This document shows, piece after piece, positions 7,385-17,899 of a stretch of DNA of 64,000 nt. The position numbers and the translations under genes are program-made. Source of the stretch: Candidatus Sulfotelmatobacter sp. (lineage in GTDB: Bacteria > Vulcanimicrobiota > Vulcanimicrobiia > Vulcanimicrobiales > Vulcanimicrobiaceae). Position 1 is the first letter of the stretch. The number at the start of each line of letters is the position of its first letter. A model generated the notes under the pieces. It saw only the letters and a list, made by a program, of their open reading frames with translations, did no database searches and was not told the origin of the DNA. Where the stretch lies: NCBI GenBank assembly GCA_035504415.1, contig DATJRY010000013.1:1-64000 (forward strand). Direction: 5' to 3'.

Positions 7385-9133
7385 TTAGTCGGAGAGCTCC
7401 TTCGTTTCGCTCAGACCCTCGCTGGACTCGTAGCCGATGCGCACGCAGCCGAAGCGGTCCTCACCCAGGTAGACCGGGACGGCCAGATCGTTGAGGATGA
7501 CGCCGGTGTCCCGGGCGTACGTCTGCAGCGCGAAACCGCGCGGGCCGGCGGGCCGGCGCAGGTCGATCCCGTGCCGGGCGAAGTCGGCCCGCCGGGCGCG
7601 CTTGGGGACGCCCGTCGCGCCCAGCCCGGCCCGCGCGGCGCCCAGGCCGATCGGGTCCTCGAAGATCCGTTTGACCCGGTTGCCGGCCAGGTCCAGCGCG
7701 CGTTCACCCGTCCAGTCGCACCGCAGCGCGCGCGAGGTCATCACCGCGAAGCCGTTGAGGTCGGTGACGCTGGCGAAGACCAGGCGCGGATCGCACGCGG
7801 CCCAGGCGTCGCAGACCGGCGCCAGCGCTTCGTCGACGAGCTGGTCGCCGGCGGTGCGGTACTTGGGCGGATCGAAGCCCGCGCCGGCGCGCGTGACGTC
7901 GAACAGGCGCGCGAGGGTGCGCACCAGCGCGCCGGTCAGCGGCTCGTAGGTGTCGTCGAGCAGCTGCGCGCGTTGCGCGTGCCCGCGCGCGAGGGCGTCG
8001 GCGAGCACGTGCTCGACCTCGGCGGCGAAGGCGTCGCCCCAGCCGCGCACGCGGTCGAAGAAGGTGCCCAGCGCGAAGCCGCCGGCCAACCCGAAGATCG
8101 CGGCGTTGATCTCCCCGAGCACCAGACCGCGCGCCCGCGCGGCGTGCGCGGCCGACTCCTCGCCGTGCTGATTCAGCGTGGCGACGTTGCGCGAGACTTG
8201 GTGCAGCGTCGCCGACTGCTCGTCGACCGCGGCCGCGATCGCCGCGATCTGACTGCTCGCCTCCAGCACGACGCTGCCCATGCGGGTGAGGTCCTCGCGC
8301 ACGGCGGCGGAGTCGCTGGTCACGGCGGCGGTCTCGCCCGCGCTGTGCGTCGTCGCCTCGTGCGCGGAGCCGACGGCGGCGCGCACGTCGCGCACCAGCT
8401 GCGCGATCGCGCGCGTCGAGCTGCGGGTCGAGTCGGCCAGCTTCTTGATCTCGTCGGCGACGACGGAGAAGCCGCGCCCGTGCTCGCCGGCGTGCGCCGC
8501 CTCGATCGCGGCGTTGATCGCCAACAAGTTGGTGCGCACCGAGACGTCGTCGATGACGTCGAGCATCAACTCGATCTGCCCGGCGTGCTCGACCACGACG
8601 GCGACGTCGGCGACGGCCTGCTGCGCGTGCGCGCGCAGCTCGCCCAGCCGCTCCAACGAGCGGTCCATCGTTTCGAACGAGGTCGCCGCAAAGCGCTGCA
8701 GCTCGTCGGTCAGCGAACGGGTCGCGTCGCTCGACTCGGCGACGACGGCGGCGGCTTGCGCGGTCTGATGGACCGCCGTCGCCAACTGCGCGGTCTCGTC
8801 GGCTTGCCGTTCGGTGACCTCGGCGATCCGGCGCAGCAGGAACGCGTTCTCGGCGGCGGCGCGCGAAGCGTCGTTCGAGCTGCGGCAGATCGCGGCCAAG
8901 ACGCCGTGCACGCGCGCGACGAACGCGTCGAGCGCGGCGAACGCCTCCGCTTCGAGCGGACCGGCGCCCGGCGGCGGTGCGAAGGTGCGGGTCAGATCGA
9001 CGACGTGCTGCGGGTTGGCCAGCTCGCGCAGATGCGCGGCCAGAAGCGCGAGCGCCGGCGCAGCGACTTCGCCGCGCACGCTGGAGTCGAGTTCCATGCG
9101 GACCACCGGGACGAGGGCTATGGTTCCCATCAT
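7385..9133 (-). CDS. Soluble methyl-accepting chemotaxis-type receptor with C-terminal sensor
   Basis: 582 aa with no signal peptide or membrane helix, so cytoplasmic. The central coiled coil carries the MCP signalling hairpin at about 200-235 ([20 protein letters not shown], then [12 protein letters not shown]). The region after about 350 is a separate domain. Its [21 protein letters not shown] and [18 protein letters not shown] motifs match a PAS/Cache-like module found at the C-terminus of some cytoplasmic MCPs. Receptor and sensor are therefore in reversed order compared with classical receptors. It stands alone, with no che genes nearby. The signal is unknown; adjacent ATGs at 9133 and 9130 are equivalent starts. 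Confidence 0.85.
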   Translation of the reverse strand: MMGTIALVPVVRMELDSSVRGEVAAPALALLAAHLRELANPQHVVDLTRTFAPPPGAGPLEAEAFAALDAFVARVHGVLAAICRSSNDASRAAAENAFLLRRIAEVTERQADETAQLATAVHQTAQAAAVVAESSDATRSLTDELQRFAATSFETMDRSLERLGELRAHAQQAVADVAVVVEHAGQIELMLDVIDDVSVRTNLLAINAAIEAAHAGEHGRGFSVVADEIKKLADSTRSSTRAIAQLVRDVRAAVGSAHEATTHSAGETAAVTSDSAAVREDLTRMGSVVLEASSQIAAIAAAVDEQSATLHQVSRNVATLNQHGEESAAHAARARGLVLGEINAAIFGLAGGFALGTFFDRVRGWGDAFAAEVEHVLADALARGHAQRAQLLDDTYEPLTGALVRTLARLFDVTRAGAGFDPPKYRTAGDQLVDEALAPVCDAWAACDPRLVFASVTDLNGFAVMTSRALRCDWTGERALDLAGNRVKRIFEDPIGLGAARAGLGATGVPKRARRADFARHGIDLRRPAGPRGFALQTYARDTGVILNDLAVPVYLGEDRFGCVRIGYESSEGLSETKELSD

Positions 9134-9178
9134 CGGCAGTTCGGTTCGCTCCCGGCTACCCCCGAAAGGCTAGGTGCG

Positions 9179-9955
9179 CTACATCCCCGCGTCGATCGTC
9201 AACCCGCCGTCGACGACGATGGTCTGGCCGGTCACGTACGCGCTGGCGCGCGAAGCCAAGTAGAGCGCGGTCCCCGCGACGTCGTCGGGATCGGCCAGCC
9301 GCCGCAGCGGCGCGCGCGCGACGGCCGGGTCGGCGACGGCGGGATCGTCCCACAGCGCCTTGGCGAAGTCGGTCCGCACGATGCCCGGTGCGATGCAGTT
9401 GACGCGGACGCCGCGCGGGCCCCACTCGACGGCCAAGCTGCGTGCCAAGCCGATCAGCGCGGTCTTCGAGACCGCGTAGGCGCCGATGTTGCGCGTCCCG
9501 GTCAAGCCGACGATGCTGCTCAAGAAGATCGCCGCGCCGCCGCCGCGCGCGGCGATGTGCGGAAAGCTCGCCTGTGCCAGCCACAGCGTGCCGCGCACGT
9601 TGCTCTGCAGGATACGATCCCAAGCGTCGTCGCCGATCTCGGCCAACGGCCCGTAGTAGGGGTTGACGGCGGCATTGGCGACGACGACGTCGAGCCCGCC
9701 CCAGTGCGCGACGGTGCCGGCGACGAGCGCCGCGAGCTGCTCCTTCTTGCCGACGTGCGCCGGAATCGCGAGGGCCGCGTGGCCGGCGGCGGCGAGCTCC
9801 GCGACGACCTGCGCGCAGGCCTCCGCGTCGCGGCTGGAGATGACGACCCGCGCGCCGCGCTGCGCGAACCGGGTCGCGATCGCGCGCCCGATCCCGCGCG
9901 AGGAGCCGGTCACGATCGCGACCTTCCCGCGCAGGTCGAAGAGATCGTCGCTCAC
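9179..9955 (-). CDS. Short-chain dehydrogenase/reductase, DHRS4-like
   Basis: 258-aa classical SDR. The cofactor motif TGSSRGIG is at 16-23, the NAAVNPYYG segment near 94 resembles the DHRS4 group, the catalytic serine is S146/S147, and Y160 and K164 are in YAVSK. Arg40-type residues after the second strand (ISSRDA) suggest NADP(H). It is the last gene of the TetR/acyl-CoA dehydrogenase operon, starting a few bases past the kinase stop. In that setting it probably oxidises or reduces a hydroxy- or ketoacyl substrate. DHRS4-like enzymes reduce carbonyls and retinal, but the exact substrate is unknown. Confidence 0.88.
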   Translation of the reverse strand: MSDDLFDLRGKVAIVTGSSRGIGRAIATRFAQRGARVVISSRDAEACAQVVAELAAAGHAALAIPAHVGKKEQLAALVAGTVAHWGGLDVVVANAAVNPYYGPLAEIGDDAWDRILQSNVRGTLWLAQASFPHIAARGGGAAIFLSSIVGLTGTRNIGAYAVSKTALIGLARSLAVEWGPRGVRVNCIAPGIVRTDFAKALWDDPAVADPAVARAPLRRLADPDDVAGTALYLASRASAYVTGQTIVVDGGLTIDAGM

Positions 9956-9956
9956 C

Positions 9957-11021
9957 TCAGAGCGAACCGCGTTCGAGCAGCTCCATCCCGCGCTCGGTGA
10001 CGACGTTCACCGCCGCGCCGAGATTCTTGAAGCGCTCGTCGTGCGTCTGCCCGCGCACGTAGCGCACGTAGATCTGCTGCAGGATCACCGCATAGCGGAA
10101 GGTGTTGAAGACGACGTACCAGTGCAGGTCGGAGAGGTCGGCGCCGGAGACCTGCGCGTACCGTTCGGCCGCTTCGCGCCGCGTGTAGAAGCCGGGGTGA
10201 TCGGTCGGCATCCGGCCGTGCTGCCCGGCGGCGCCGTCGCCGCGTTCGCCCCACAGGCACAGCAGCGCGCCCAAGTCCATCAGCGGCTCGCCCCGGGTGG
10301 ACATGTCCCAGTCGAGCACCGCGACGGTGCGGTCGGGATGCTCGGCGTCGAGCAACGTGTTGTCGAGCTTGTAGTCGTTGTGCAGCAGCGTCGCGCGGCG
10401 CGCGGCGGGGACCGTTTGGCGCAGCCACCCGACGTACGGCTCGACCGGCGCGACGTCGGGCGTGAGCGCGTTGTTCCAGCGCTCGATCCAGCCGTCGACC
10501 TGGCGCTGCACGTAGCCGTCGGGCTTGCCCAGCTCGCCCAGCCCGACCGACGCCGGATCGACGGCGTGCAGCGCGGCCAGGTTGTCGATCAGGCTCTTGC
10601 CGACGCCGTGCATGATCTCCGGACGCGACGCCCACTGCACCGGGATCTCGCGCCGGAACGCGATGCCGTGCCGGCGCTCCATGACGAAGAAGTCGGCGCC
10701 GATGATCGCGTGGTCGGTGCACAGCAGGTAGCTGCGCGGCGCGAGCGGATAGCTGGCGTTGAGGACCGAGAGGACGCGGTGCTCCCGGCGCATGTCGTGC
10801 GAGCCCGGCGCGACCGGGCCGAGCGGCGGCCGGCGCAGCACCCACTCGCGCTCGCCGAAGCGGATCAGATAGGTCAGGTTGGCGTGACCGCCGCCGAACT
10901 GCCGCAGCTCGAGCGGGCCGCGCGCGCCCTCGAGGTGCTCGTGCAAATAGGTTTCGAGCCGCCCGACGTCCAGCCGTTCTTCCTCGCGGACGTCCATCGT
11001 ATCGGCGTCGCGCTGGATCAC
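9957..11021 (-). CDS. APH-like kinase, ACAD10/ACAD11 N-domain type
   Basis: 354-aa aminoglycoside-phosphotransferase-fold kinase. The catalytic loop HNDYKLDN is at 214-221 and the metal-binding DWD at 237-239. GEPLMDLGALL downstream is characteristic of the acyl-CoA-dehydrogenase-associated group rather than antibiotic kinases. The start is GTG 11021, overlapping the upstream stop (GTGA) with GGAG six bases ahead; ATG 10997 is an alternative. In animals this domain is fused to an acyl-CoA dehydrogenase in ACAD10/11, where it phosphorylates 4-hydroxyacyl-CoA. Pseudomonas LvaA does the same on 4-hydroxyvaleryl-CoA. Here the dehydrogenase is two genes upstream, supporting that role over drug resistance. 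Confidence 0.82.
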   Translation of the reverse strand: MIQRDADTMDVREEERLDVGRLETYLHEHLEGARGPLELRQFGGGHANLTYLIRFGEREWVLRRPPLGPVAPGSHDMRREHRVLSVLNASYPLAPRSYLLCTDHAIIGADFFVMERRHGIAFRREIPVQWASRPEIMHGVGKSLIDNLAALHAVDPASVGLGELGKPDGYVQRQVDGWIERWNNALTPDVAPVEPYVGWLRQTVPAARRATLLHNDYKLDNTLLDAEHPDRTVAVLDWDMSTRGEPLMDLGALLCLWGERGDGAAGQHGRMPTDHPGFYTRREAAERYAQVSGADLSDLHWYVVFNTFRYAVILQQIYVRYVRGQTHDERFKNLGAAVNVVTERGMELLERGSL

Positions 11022-11694
11022 GGCGTGCTCCGCGCCGGCGCGGCCGTCAGGTGCGCCGTCTCGTTCGCGCTCATCAGCAGCCGCCGGCCGCCGCCGATGC
11101 GCACCACGCAGATCGACGTGTTGGCCAGCGGAAACAAGAAGTCGTGCGCGGTGCCGGCGATCGCACCCACGGCGGCGTTGATCGCGCCGGCGTGCGAGAC
11201 GACGGCGACCCGCTCGCCGCGATGGCGCGCGGCGATCCCGTCGAGCGCGCGCAGCATGCGCTCGCGCACCCGCGCGCCGTCCTCCGTACCGGGAATCCCG
11301 CGCCACGAGCCGTCGCGCATCGCGACCATCGCCAGCCACGCCAGCCGCGCGCGCAGCGGCATCCCCTCTTCGACCGGCCCGATGGTGATCTCGGTGACGT
11401 CCGGCTCGAGCTGCACGGGCAGTCCGCTCGCCGCCGCGATCGCCTCGGCGGTCTCGCGCGCGCGGCGCACCGGGCTCGCGTAGATCGCGGTCAGCCCGAC
11501 CTCGCGCAGCCGCTGCGCGGTGCGCTCGGCTTGATCGCGTCCGCGCGCGCTGAGCGGGTGCTGCTCGTAGTCGTCGTAGACGGTGAACGCGTCGTCGGAT
11601 TCCGGGACCGCGTCGGCGTGCCGCACCACGTACAGCTCCGCCGCGCCCGACCCCAGGCTCAGGCCCAGTTCCTCGAGCGGGTCGACGCGCGCCA

Positions 11695-11695
<1 letters not shown>
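11018..11695 (-). CDS. Histidine phosphatase superfamily protein
   Basis: 225 aa. The phosphoenzyme histidine is in VVRHADAV near residue 25; further family landmarks are YASPVRRARETAEAI and the second histidine in VVSHAGAI. The start is GTG 11695, sharing bases with the dehydrogenase stop (TAGTG). It lies between a kinase and an acyl-CoA dehydrogenase, an arrangement that invites a role in removing phosphate from a pathway intermediate, or in housekeeping repair. It belongs to the broad phosphoglycerate-mutase-like group, whose substrates cannot be read from motifs. Confidence 0.82.
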
Positions 11696-12890
<1,195 letters not shown>

Positions 12891-12894
<4 letters not shown>

Positions 12895-13643
12895 GATGTG
12901 ACTATCTTTCGCGTCGGATCGGGGAATACTGCGCGGTCGAGCACGTCCGCCGCGGCGGCGAGACGCGCCTCGTCGGGGCCGACGCCTTCGACGATCGCTT
13001 CGCGGGCCATCCCCTGCAGCAAGTTCAGCACCACCCCCGCGGTTGCATCGGGATCGCGCACGTCGGCCAGCCCGCGCGCGCCCAGGGCCCGCAGATGCTC
13101 GGCCAGCCGGCGCGTCGCCGCCCGCTGGAACGCGCGGCGCTCTTCGATCAGCACCTCGTCGCGCAGCGCCAGCACCTGGGTAGCCCGCAACAGTCCCGGG
13201 TGCTGCAGCGGTTTGCGCAAGCCGTCGACCAGACCGCGAATCTGCGCGCGCGCCTCCGCCAGGCCGGCGACCGCGTCGTCGAGCCGGTCGAAGCTGACCC
13301 GGTTCTCCTCGCGGACCCGGCCCAGCGCTCCCCGCAGGGCATCGCGCTTGTCGCGGAAGTGCCGGTAGAAGGTCCCGTGGGCCAGGCCGGCCTCCGCCGC
13401 GATGGCGTCGGCGGTGACCTGTTCGTAGTCGCGGTCGGCGAGCAAACGCTCGAACGCGTCGAGCAGCCGCTCCCGTGCGTTCCCGCGGGGTGCCCGCGGG
13501 CGCGCGACCCCGTCGGGGTCGGGGGATGCCCGGCCCAGATAGGTCCAGCGGTTGCGGCGCTTCCCGCTGGTCTCGTCGCGGACGCTCTCGACCCGGTAGC
13601 GGTAGGCGCGACCGGCGATCGTCTTGGTGACCTCATACGCCAT
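12891..13643 (-). CDS. TetR-family regulator with N-terminal extension
   Basis: 250 aa. Residues 1-45 form an unusual basic, aromatic-rich extension ([13 protein letters not shown], then NRWTYLG). The TetR helix-turn-helix follows at about 55-105 ([20 protein letters not shown], then [19 protein letters not shown]), with a variable ligand domain after it. It is the first gene of the dehydrogenase/phosphatase/kinase/SDR operon and is divergent from a DHA2 efflux pump, so it may control both sides through the 13644-13711 gap. No SD precedes the ATG. The ligand is likely an acyl-CoA or a pump substrate, but this is inference. Confidence 0.85.
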
Positions 13644-13653
13644 GTGTGGTAAG

Positions 13654-13669
13654 ATGACTTGAACGTCAT
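13654..13669. promoter_or_regulatory. Candidate TetR operator between tetR and the efflux gene
   Basis: ATGAC, six bases, GTCAT, in the 68-base gap between the divergent starts at 13643 and 13712. It overlaps TTGAAC and follows TAAGAT (13650-13655), possible promoter elements for the plus strand. The half-sites are short, so this is only a candidate. Confidence 0.4.
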
Positions 13670-13711
13670 GCGCGATTTACCTACAAGGAGACGGACCGAG
13701 GGCGGCGCGTC

Positions 13712-15277
13712 ATGAGCGCGTCCCTCGCCGCCCGCCCGGCTGCCCAGGCGGCGGCCGCTCCGGCGCGCGCCGCCGAGCCGCCGCTGGGGATGATCACGCT
13801 GACGGTCATGCTCGGCCTGATCATGGCGATCATCGACACCTCGATCGTCAACGTCGCGCTCAACGACATGGCCGGCAACCTGGGCGCCTCGCTCGACGAG
13901 ATCGGCTGGGTCGCGACCGGCTACATCCTGGCCAACGTCATCATCATGCCGCTCAACGGCTGGCTGACCGCGCGCTTCGGCCGGCGCAACTATTACGCCA
14001 CGTGTCTGGCGGTGTTCACGCTGGCCTCGCTGCTGTGCGGTACCGCCACCAGCGTCGGTCAGCTGGTGTTCTATCGCGTCATCCAAGGCTTCGGCGGCGG
14101 CGCGCTGCAGCCGACCGCGCAGGCGATCTTGTTCGAGTCCTACCCACCGGCCAAGCGCGCCGGCGCGATGGCGATCTTCGGTCTGGGCGCGATGGTCGGG
14201 CCCGCGATCGGGCCGACGCTGGGCGGCATCATCGTCGACAACTACAACTGGCCGCTGATCTTCTTCATCAACATCCCGATCGGCATCGTCGCCTTCATGA
14301 TGACGCTGACGTACATCAAGGACCCGGTCTACGTGAAGCGCGATCGCTCGCCGATCGACTTCATCGGGCTGGGCTTGCTGACGGCCGGCGTCGCCTCGGT
14401 GCAGTACGTGCTCGAGCGCGGACAGCGCGAGGACTGGTTCTCTTCCTCGACGATCGACATCCTCACCGTCGTCGCCGTCGTGGCGCTGACGCTGTTCGTC
14501 GTGCGCGAGCTGCGCGACCGCCTGCCGCTGGTCGACCTGCGCGTGTTCAAGTCGCGCGCCTTCAGCGCCGGCAGCGGCTTGGGCGTCATCACCGGCTTCG
14601 GCCTCTACGGCACGGCGCTGATCTTGCCGTTGTTCTTCCAGAACGTCATGGGCTTCACGGCGACCGACACGGGCCTGGCGCTCTTGCCCGGTGCGATCGC
14701 GACGGCGGTGAGCATGCCGATCGCCTCGCGACTGGTCGCCAAGGCGGACGGCCGCTGGCTGATCGCGAGCGGCTTGGTGATCTTCGCCATCGGGGCATGG
14801 TGGATGGGCGGCCTCACCCAAGAAGCCGGCTATTGGGACGTGTTCTGGCCACGCGCGGTGCAGGGCTTCGCGCTGGGCTTCCTGTTCGTGCCGCTCTCGA
14901 CGGCGACGCTGGGCGAAGTCTCGCGCGAGAAGATGGCCAACGCGACCGGCATCTACACGCTGGTGCGTCAGCTGGGCGGCTCGCTCGGCATCGCGATCCT
15001 GCAGTTCTTGCAGACGCGCGATCAGGACAACGACTACGCGGCGCTGGCCTCAGGCGTCACCGCCGCGAACCCCGCCGATCAGAACTACCTGCAATCGATG
15101 CACGGCACCGCGACCGGCTTGTGGAGCATGGTGATGACCAACGCCACCGTCATCTCGTACGACCAGGTGCTGCGGCTGTGCGCCGTCATCTTCATCGCCT
15201 CGATCCCGCTGGTGCCGCTGCTGAACTGGAAGCGCGTCGGCGCCGCACCGGCCGAAGCAGCGGCGGTCGCCGACTAG
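13712..15277 (+). CDS. DHA2-family (EmrB/QacA) 14-TM drug/H+ antiporter
   Basis: 521-aa polytopic inner-membrane exporter. After an Ala/Pro-rich N-terminus the first helix carries LGLIMAIIDTSIVNVAL, the DHA2 motif D1. Motif A reads NGWLTARFGRRNYY and motif C is in LGAMVGPAIGPTLGGIIVD. About 14 hydrophobic segments follow to a short cytoplasmic tail. An AAGGAG SD lies ahead of the ATG. No membrane-fusion partner gene is adjacent, so in a diderm it may work alone or with a distant EmrA. It is divergent from TetR, which probably represses it. Confidence 0.9.
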   Translation: MSASLAARPAAQAAAAPARAAEPPLGMITLTVMLGLIMAIIDTSIVNVALNDMAGNLGASLDEIGWVATGYILANVIIMPLNGWLTARFGRRNYYATCLAVFTLASLLCGTATSVGQLVFYRVIQGFGGGALQPTAQAILFESYPPAKRAGAMAIFGLGAMVGPAIGPTLGGIIVDNYNWPLIFFINIPIGIVAFMMTLTYIKDPVYVKRDRSPIDFIGLGLLTAGVASVQYVLERGQREDWFSSSTIDILTVVAVVALTLFVVRELRDRLPLVDLRVFKSRAFSAGSGLGVITGFGLYGTALILPLFFQNVMGFTATDTGLALLPGAIATAVSMPIASRLVAKADGRWLIASGLVIFAIGAWWMGGLTQEAGYWDVFWPRAVQGFALGFLFVPLSTATLGEVSREKMANATGIYTLVRQLGGSLGIAILQFLQTRDQDNDYAALASGVTAANPADQNYLQSMHGTATGLWSMVMTNATVISYDQVLRLCAVIFIASIPLVPLLNWKRVGAAPAEAAAVAD

Positions 15278-15300
15278 GGCGCCACGGTCCTGGGGCGCCC
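15277..15300. terminator. GC hairpin between convergent genes, possible terminator
   Basis: GGGCGCC (15277-15283) and GGCGCCC (15294-15300) form a seven-base stem with a ten-base loop in the 41-base gap between the efflux stop and the dehydrogenase stop. There is no T-run, so termination by this hairpin is uncertain. Confidence 0.35.
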
Positions 15301-15318
15301 CGCTCTTCGAACGGATCC

Positions 15319-16398
15319 TTAGCGCGCGACCGGCGCGAGCGTGAGTTGTTCGCAGACCGCGGCGGTGACTTCGGCGGTGCGGGCCGTGCCGCCCAGATCG
15401 GGCGTGCGCACGCCGGACGCGGTCACCGCTTCGATGGCCTCCATCAGGTGCGCGGCGTGCGCGCGTTCGCCGAGGTGATCGAGCATCATGACCGCCGACC
15501 AGAACGCGCCGATCGGGTTGGCGACGCCTTTGCCGGTGATGTCGAACGCCGATCCGTGGATCGGCTCGAACATCGAGGGGTAGCGGCGCGATGGATCGAG
15601 GTTCGCGGTCGGCGCGATCCCCAGGCTACCGGCACACGCGGCAGCCAGGTCGCTGAGGATGTCGGCATGCAGGTTGGTCGCGACCACGACGTCGATCGAC
15701 TTCGGTTTCATCACCATGCGCGCGCTCATCGCGTCGACCAGCTCGCGCTCCATGGTGACGTCCGGGAAGTCGCGCGCGACCTCGGCGGCGACTTCATCCC
15801 AGAGCACCATGCCGTGACGCTGCGCGTTCGATTTCGTCACGACGGTGAGCAGCTTGCGCGGCCGCGTGCGCGCCAGCTCGAACGCAAAACGGATGATGCG
15901 CTCGACGCCGACGCGCGTGAAGACCGCGACCTCGGTGCCGACCTCGATCGGTTGGCCGCGATGCGCGCGCCCGCCCATCCCGGCGTACTCGCCCTCGGTG
16001 TTCTCGCGCACGATCACCCAGTCGAGATCGCCGGGCTCGGCACCGCGCAGCGGGCTCTGCAGGCCGCGTAGGATGCGCGTCGGGCGCACGTTGGCGTACT
16101 GATCGAACCCCTGGCAGATCGCCAGGCGCAAGCCCCACAGCGTGACGTGATCGGGTACCTGTTGGCTGCCGACCGCGCCGAAGTAGATCGCGTCGAACGG
16201 TCGCAGCCGCTCGACGCCGTCGGCCGGCATCATGACGCCGTGCCGCGCATAGTAGGTCGAGCCCCAATCGAAGCGCTCGACCGCCAGCCGCAAGGCCGGA
16301 TCGCGTCGCTGCAACGCGTCCAGCACCGTCAGGCCCGCCTCGATCACCTCGGGCCCGATCCCGTCCCCACCGATCGCCGCGATCTTGTAGCTGCCCAT
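15319..16398 (-). CDS. Tartrate dehydrogenase/D-malate-type beta-decarboxylating dehydrogenase
   Basis: 359 aa of the isocitrate/isopropylmalate dehydrogenase superfamily. GGDGIGPEV is the N-terminal loop, VPDHVTLWGLRLAI and FDQYANVRPTR distinguish the tartrate/D-malate branch from LeuB and Icd, VRENTEGEYAGMGGR carries substrate contacts, TKSNAQRHGM contains the Lys, and D residues in NLHADILSDLAAA bind the metal. MFEPIHGSAFDITGK is the NAD-binding region. ATG 16398 is chosen by the family N-terminus. It stands alone and is divergent from a broken Uma2 gene. D-malate, tartrate or 3-isopropylmalate could be the physiological substrate. Confidence 0.85.
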   Translation of the reverse strand: MGSYKIAAIGGDGIGPEVIEAGLTVLDALQRRDPALRLAVERFDWGSTYYARHGVMMPADGVERLRPFDAIYFGAVGSQQVPDHVTLWGLRLAICQGFDQYANVRPTRILRGLQSPLRGAEPGDLDWVIVRENTEGEYAGMGGRAHRGQPIEVGTEVAVFTRVGVERIIRFAFELARTRPRKLLTVVTKSNAQRHGMVLWDEVAAEVARDFPDVTMERELVDAMSARMVMKPKSIDVVVATNLHADILSDLAAACAGSLGIAPTANLDPSRRYPSMFEPIHGSAFDITGKGVANPIGAFWSAVMMLDHLGERAHAAHLMEAIEAVTASGVRTPDLGGTARTAEVTAAVCEQLTLAPVAR

Positions 16399-16482
16399 AG
16401 CCCCGCCGTCTACGCCGACGGGCGTCCGCACCCCCTCGTCAGTCTGCGCGACCGCGTGATAGAGTGGCGAAGGAAGACGCAC

Positions 16483-17006
16483 ATGATCGTACCGCCTCGG
16501 CCTCTTACCGACGACGAGTTGATGGCTCTGAGCGCGGCCAACCCTGGCTGGCACATCGAGCGCGAGCCTGACGGCTCGCTGCACGTGAGCCGCCGGCTTC
16601 GTACCGTAACAGCATTCGGGCGGCTGAGGCGACCCGTCAGTTGCAGGGCTGGGGCGGCGAGCGCGGCTGGGCCGCCTCGGCCGACGGTGGCGTGAAGCTG
16701 CCGGACGAGTCGGTCCGCGCCCCGGACGCCTCGTGGATGTCGTTCGAGCGGTGGGGCGCGCTGAGCGAAGACGACCGCTCCAACTATCCGCCGATCGTAC
16801 CCGACGTCGTCATCGAGATCGTGTCGGAGTATGATTCTTACGCCGCGCAGCGGCGCAAGACACAGCGCTACGTCGAATACGGCGCACGTTTCGCCGTTGT
16901 GATCGATCCCGAGCGACGCATGGTGGAGACGTTCGGAGAGCCGCCGGCGGGACTCGTACTCGACGTCGACCGAATCATCGACGCCGGAGCGTGGCCGAAG
17001 CGCTAA
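16483..17006 (+). pseudogene. Uma2-family endonuclease-like gene disrupted by a 1-base frameshift
   Basis: The frame opens at ATG 16483 with AAGGAAG ahead and reads PPRPLTDDELMALSAANPGW, a typical Uma2 N-terminus. At about 16589-16592 the frame breaks: removing the effect of one missing C restores PPASYRNSIRAAEATRQLQG and joins the downstream frame, which carries LPDESVRAPDASWMSFERW and VPDVVIEIVSEYDSYA with the PD-(D/E)XK-like acidic residues of the family. The repaired protein would be about 174 aa, the normal size. Either a recent pseudogene or a sequencing error. Uma2 proteins are abundant in such genomes; their role is poorly known. Confidence 0.8.
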
Positions 17007-17899
17007 CGCCCGGTCGGCGTGGCGTCGACGAGCGCGACGAAGTGGGTGGCGTCGAGTGCTTCGAGGGTCAGCAGCGTGACGTAGGCTTGGCCGTCGACGG
17101 TTTTGGTGAAGCGCTGTGCGCGCAGCGTCGCCGAATGCGCCTGGTCGCCCGGCGCCCAGCCGGCACCCTGCAGCTGCGCGGCCAGGCCGGCGAAGACGCC
17201 GTCGAGGCCGAGCGAGGAAACGATGCTCGCGCCGCTCGTCGAGCCGTCCGTGGCGGGGCCGGACGCGATGAACGTGACGCCCGCCGGCGCGGTGAACGAC
17301 GGGAGGGGCGAAGCGAACGGGCTCGCGTTCCCGGCCGGCGGCGTGCACAACGAGATCGGACCGGCTAGGGCCGTGCCGATGCCGATGTCGAGCGCGCGCG
17401 GATCGCCGGCGGGCTGCGTCACCGTCACGGTCGTCGCGTGCGCGCCGGGCGAGCACCAGATGCGATTCCCGCTATCGGGCAACTGCAGCGGGAAGCCGCC
17501 GCGCGGGAGCAGCTGCGCGAACGCCGCGAAGCCCGGCGAGCGCGACCAGCCGGCGCTGGTCAACGCTCCCTCGAACGCGGCGACGACTGCCGCCCGGTCG
17601 GGGGCGTCGTAGAACAGCGTCGTGTCGTCGCCGCGCGCGCCGAAGGTGAAACCGCCGAACGGGCTCGTCTCGTTCGCCGGCGGTTCGGTGACCACGCTCG
17701 CCAGCAGCGGCGCCGCGGGCAGCGGCAGTCCCGCCGGCAGACCGGGCGGCAGCGCGTGCAGCCGCACGTGCGCCGTGCGCATGCCGCGCTCGGCGAGCCG
17801 TTGCGCGAGGCGCAGGGCGTCGTCCGCATCGTTCGCGCGCACCGCCAGGGGCGCGACCGCGACGACCAGCGCGAGCACCCCTGCGACGCGCGCGCGCAT
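17003..17899 (-). CDS. Exported protein of unknown function with two related halves
   Basis: 298 aa with a signal peptide ending in AVRA before NDADD. The mature part is acidic and Gly/Pro/Ala-rich. Two segments look related: AAFEGALTSAGWS with a following VTVTQPAGDPRALDIGI, and GLAAQLQGAGWA with VTLLTLEALDATHFVALVDA; each resembles a helix then two strands. Cysteines sit near residues 150 and 186. I recognise no family. ATG 17899 overlaps the Ku stop (TGATG; GTG 17902 is in phase), so it is coupled to the end-joining operon, though an envelope protein is not expected to act in repair. Its last stop overlaps the Uma2 remnant by four bases. Confidence 0.65.
   Translation of the reverse strand: MRARVAGVLALVVAVAPLAVRANDADDALRLAQRLAERGMRTAHVRLHALPPGLPAGLPLPAAPLLASVVTEPPANETSPFGGFTFGARGDDTTLFYDAPDRAAVVAAFEGALTSAGWSRSPGFAAFAQLLPRGGFPLQLPDSGNRIWCSPGAHATTVTVTQPAGDPRALDIGIGTALAGPISLCTPPAGNASPFASPLPSFTAPAGVTFIASGPATDGSTSGASIVSSLGLDGVFAGLAAQLQGAGWAPGDQAHSATLRAQRFTKTVDGQAYVTLLTLEALDATHFVALVDATPTGR

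Noticed and set aside
7571-10000. An 809-codon plus-strand open frame opposite the chemoreceptor and SDR
   Set aside because: Arg/Asp/His-rich composition typical of an antisense frame over high-GC genes; no motifs, no SD.
9957-11021. Aminoglycoside resistance kinase
   Set aside because: The fold is right but motifs and operon partners match the acyl-CoA-dehydrogenase-associated group.
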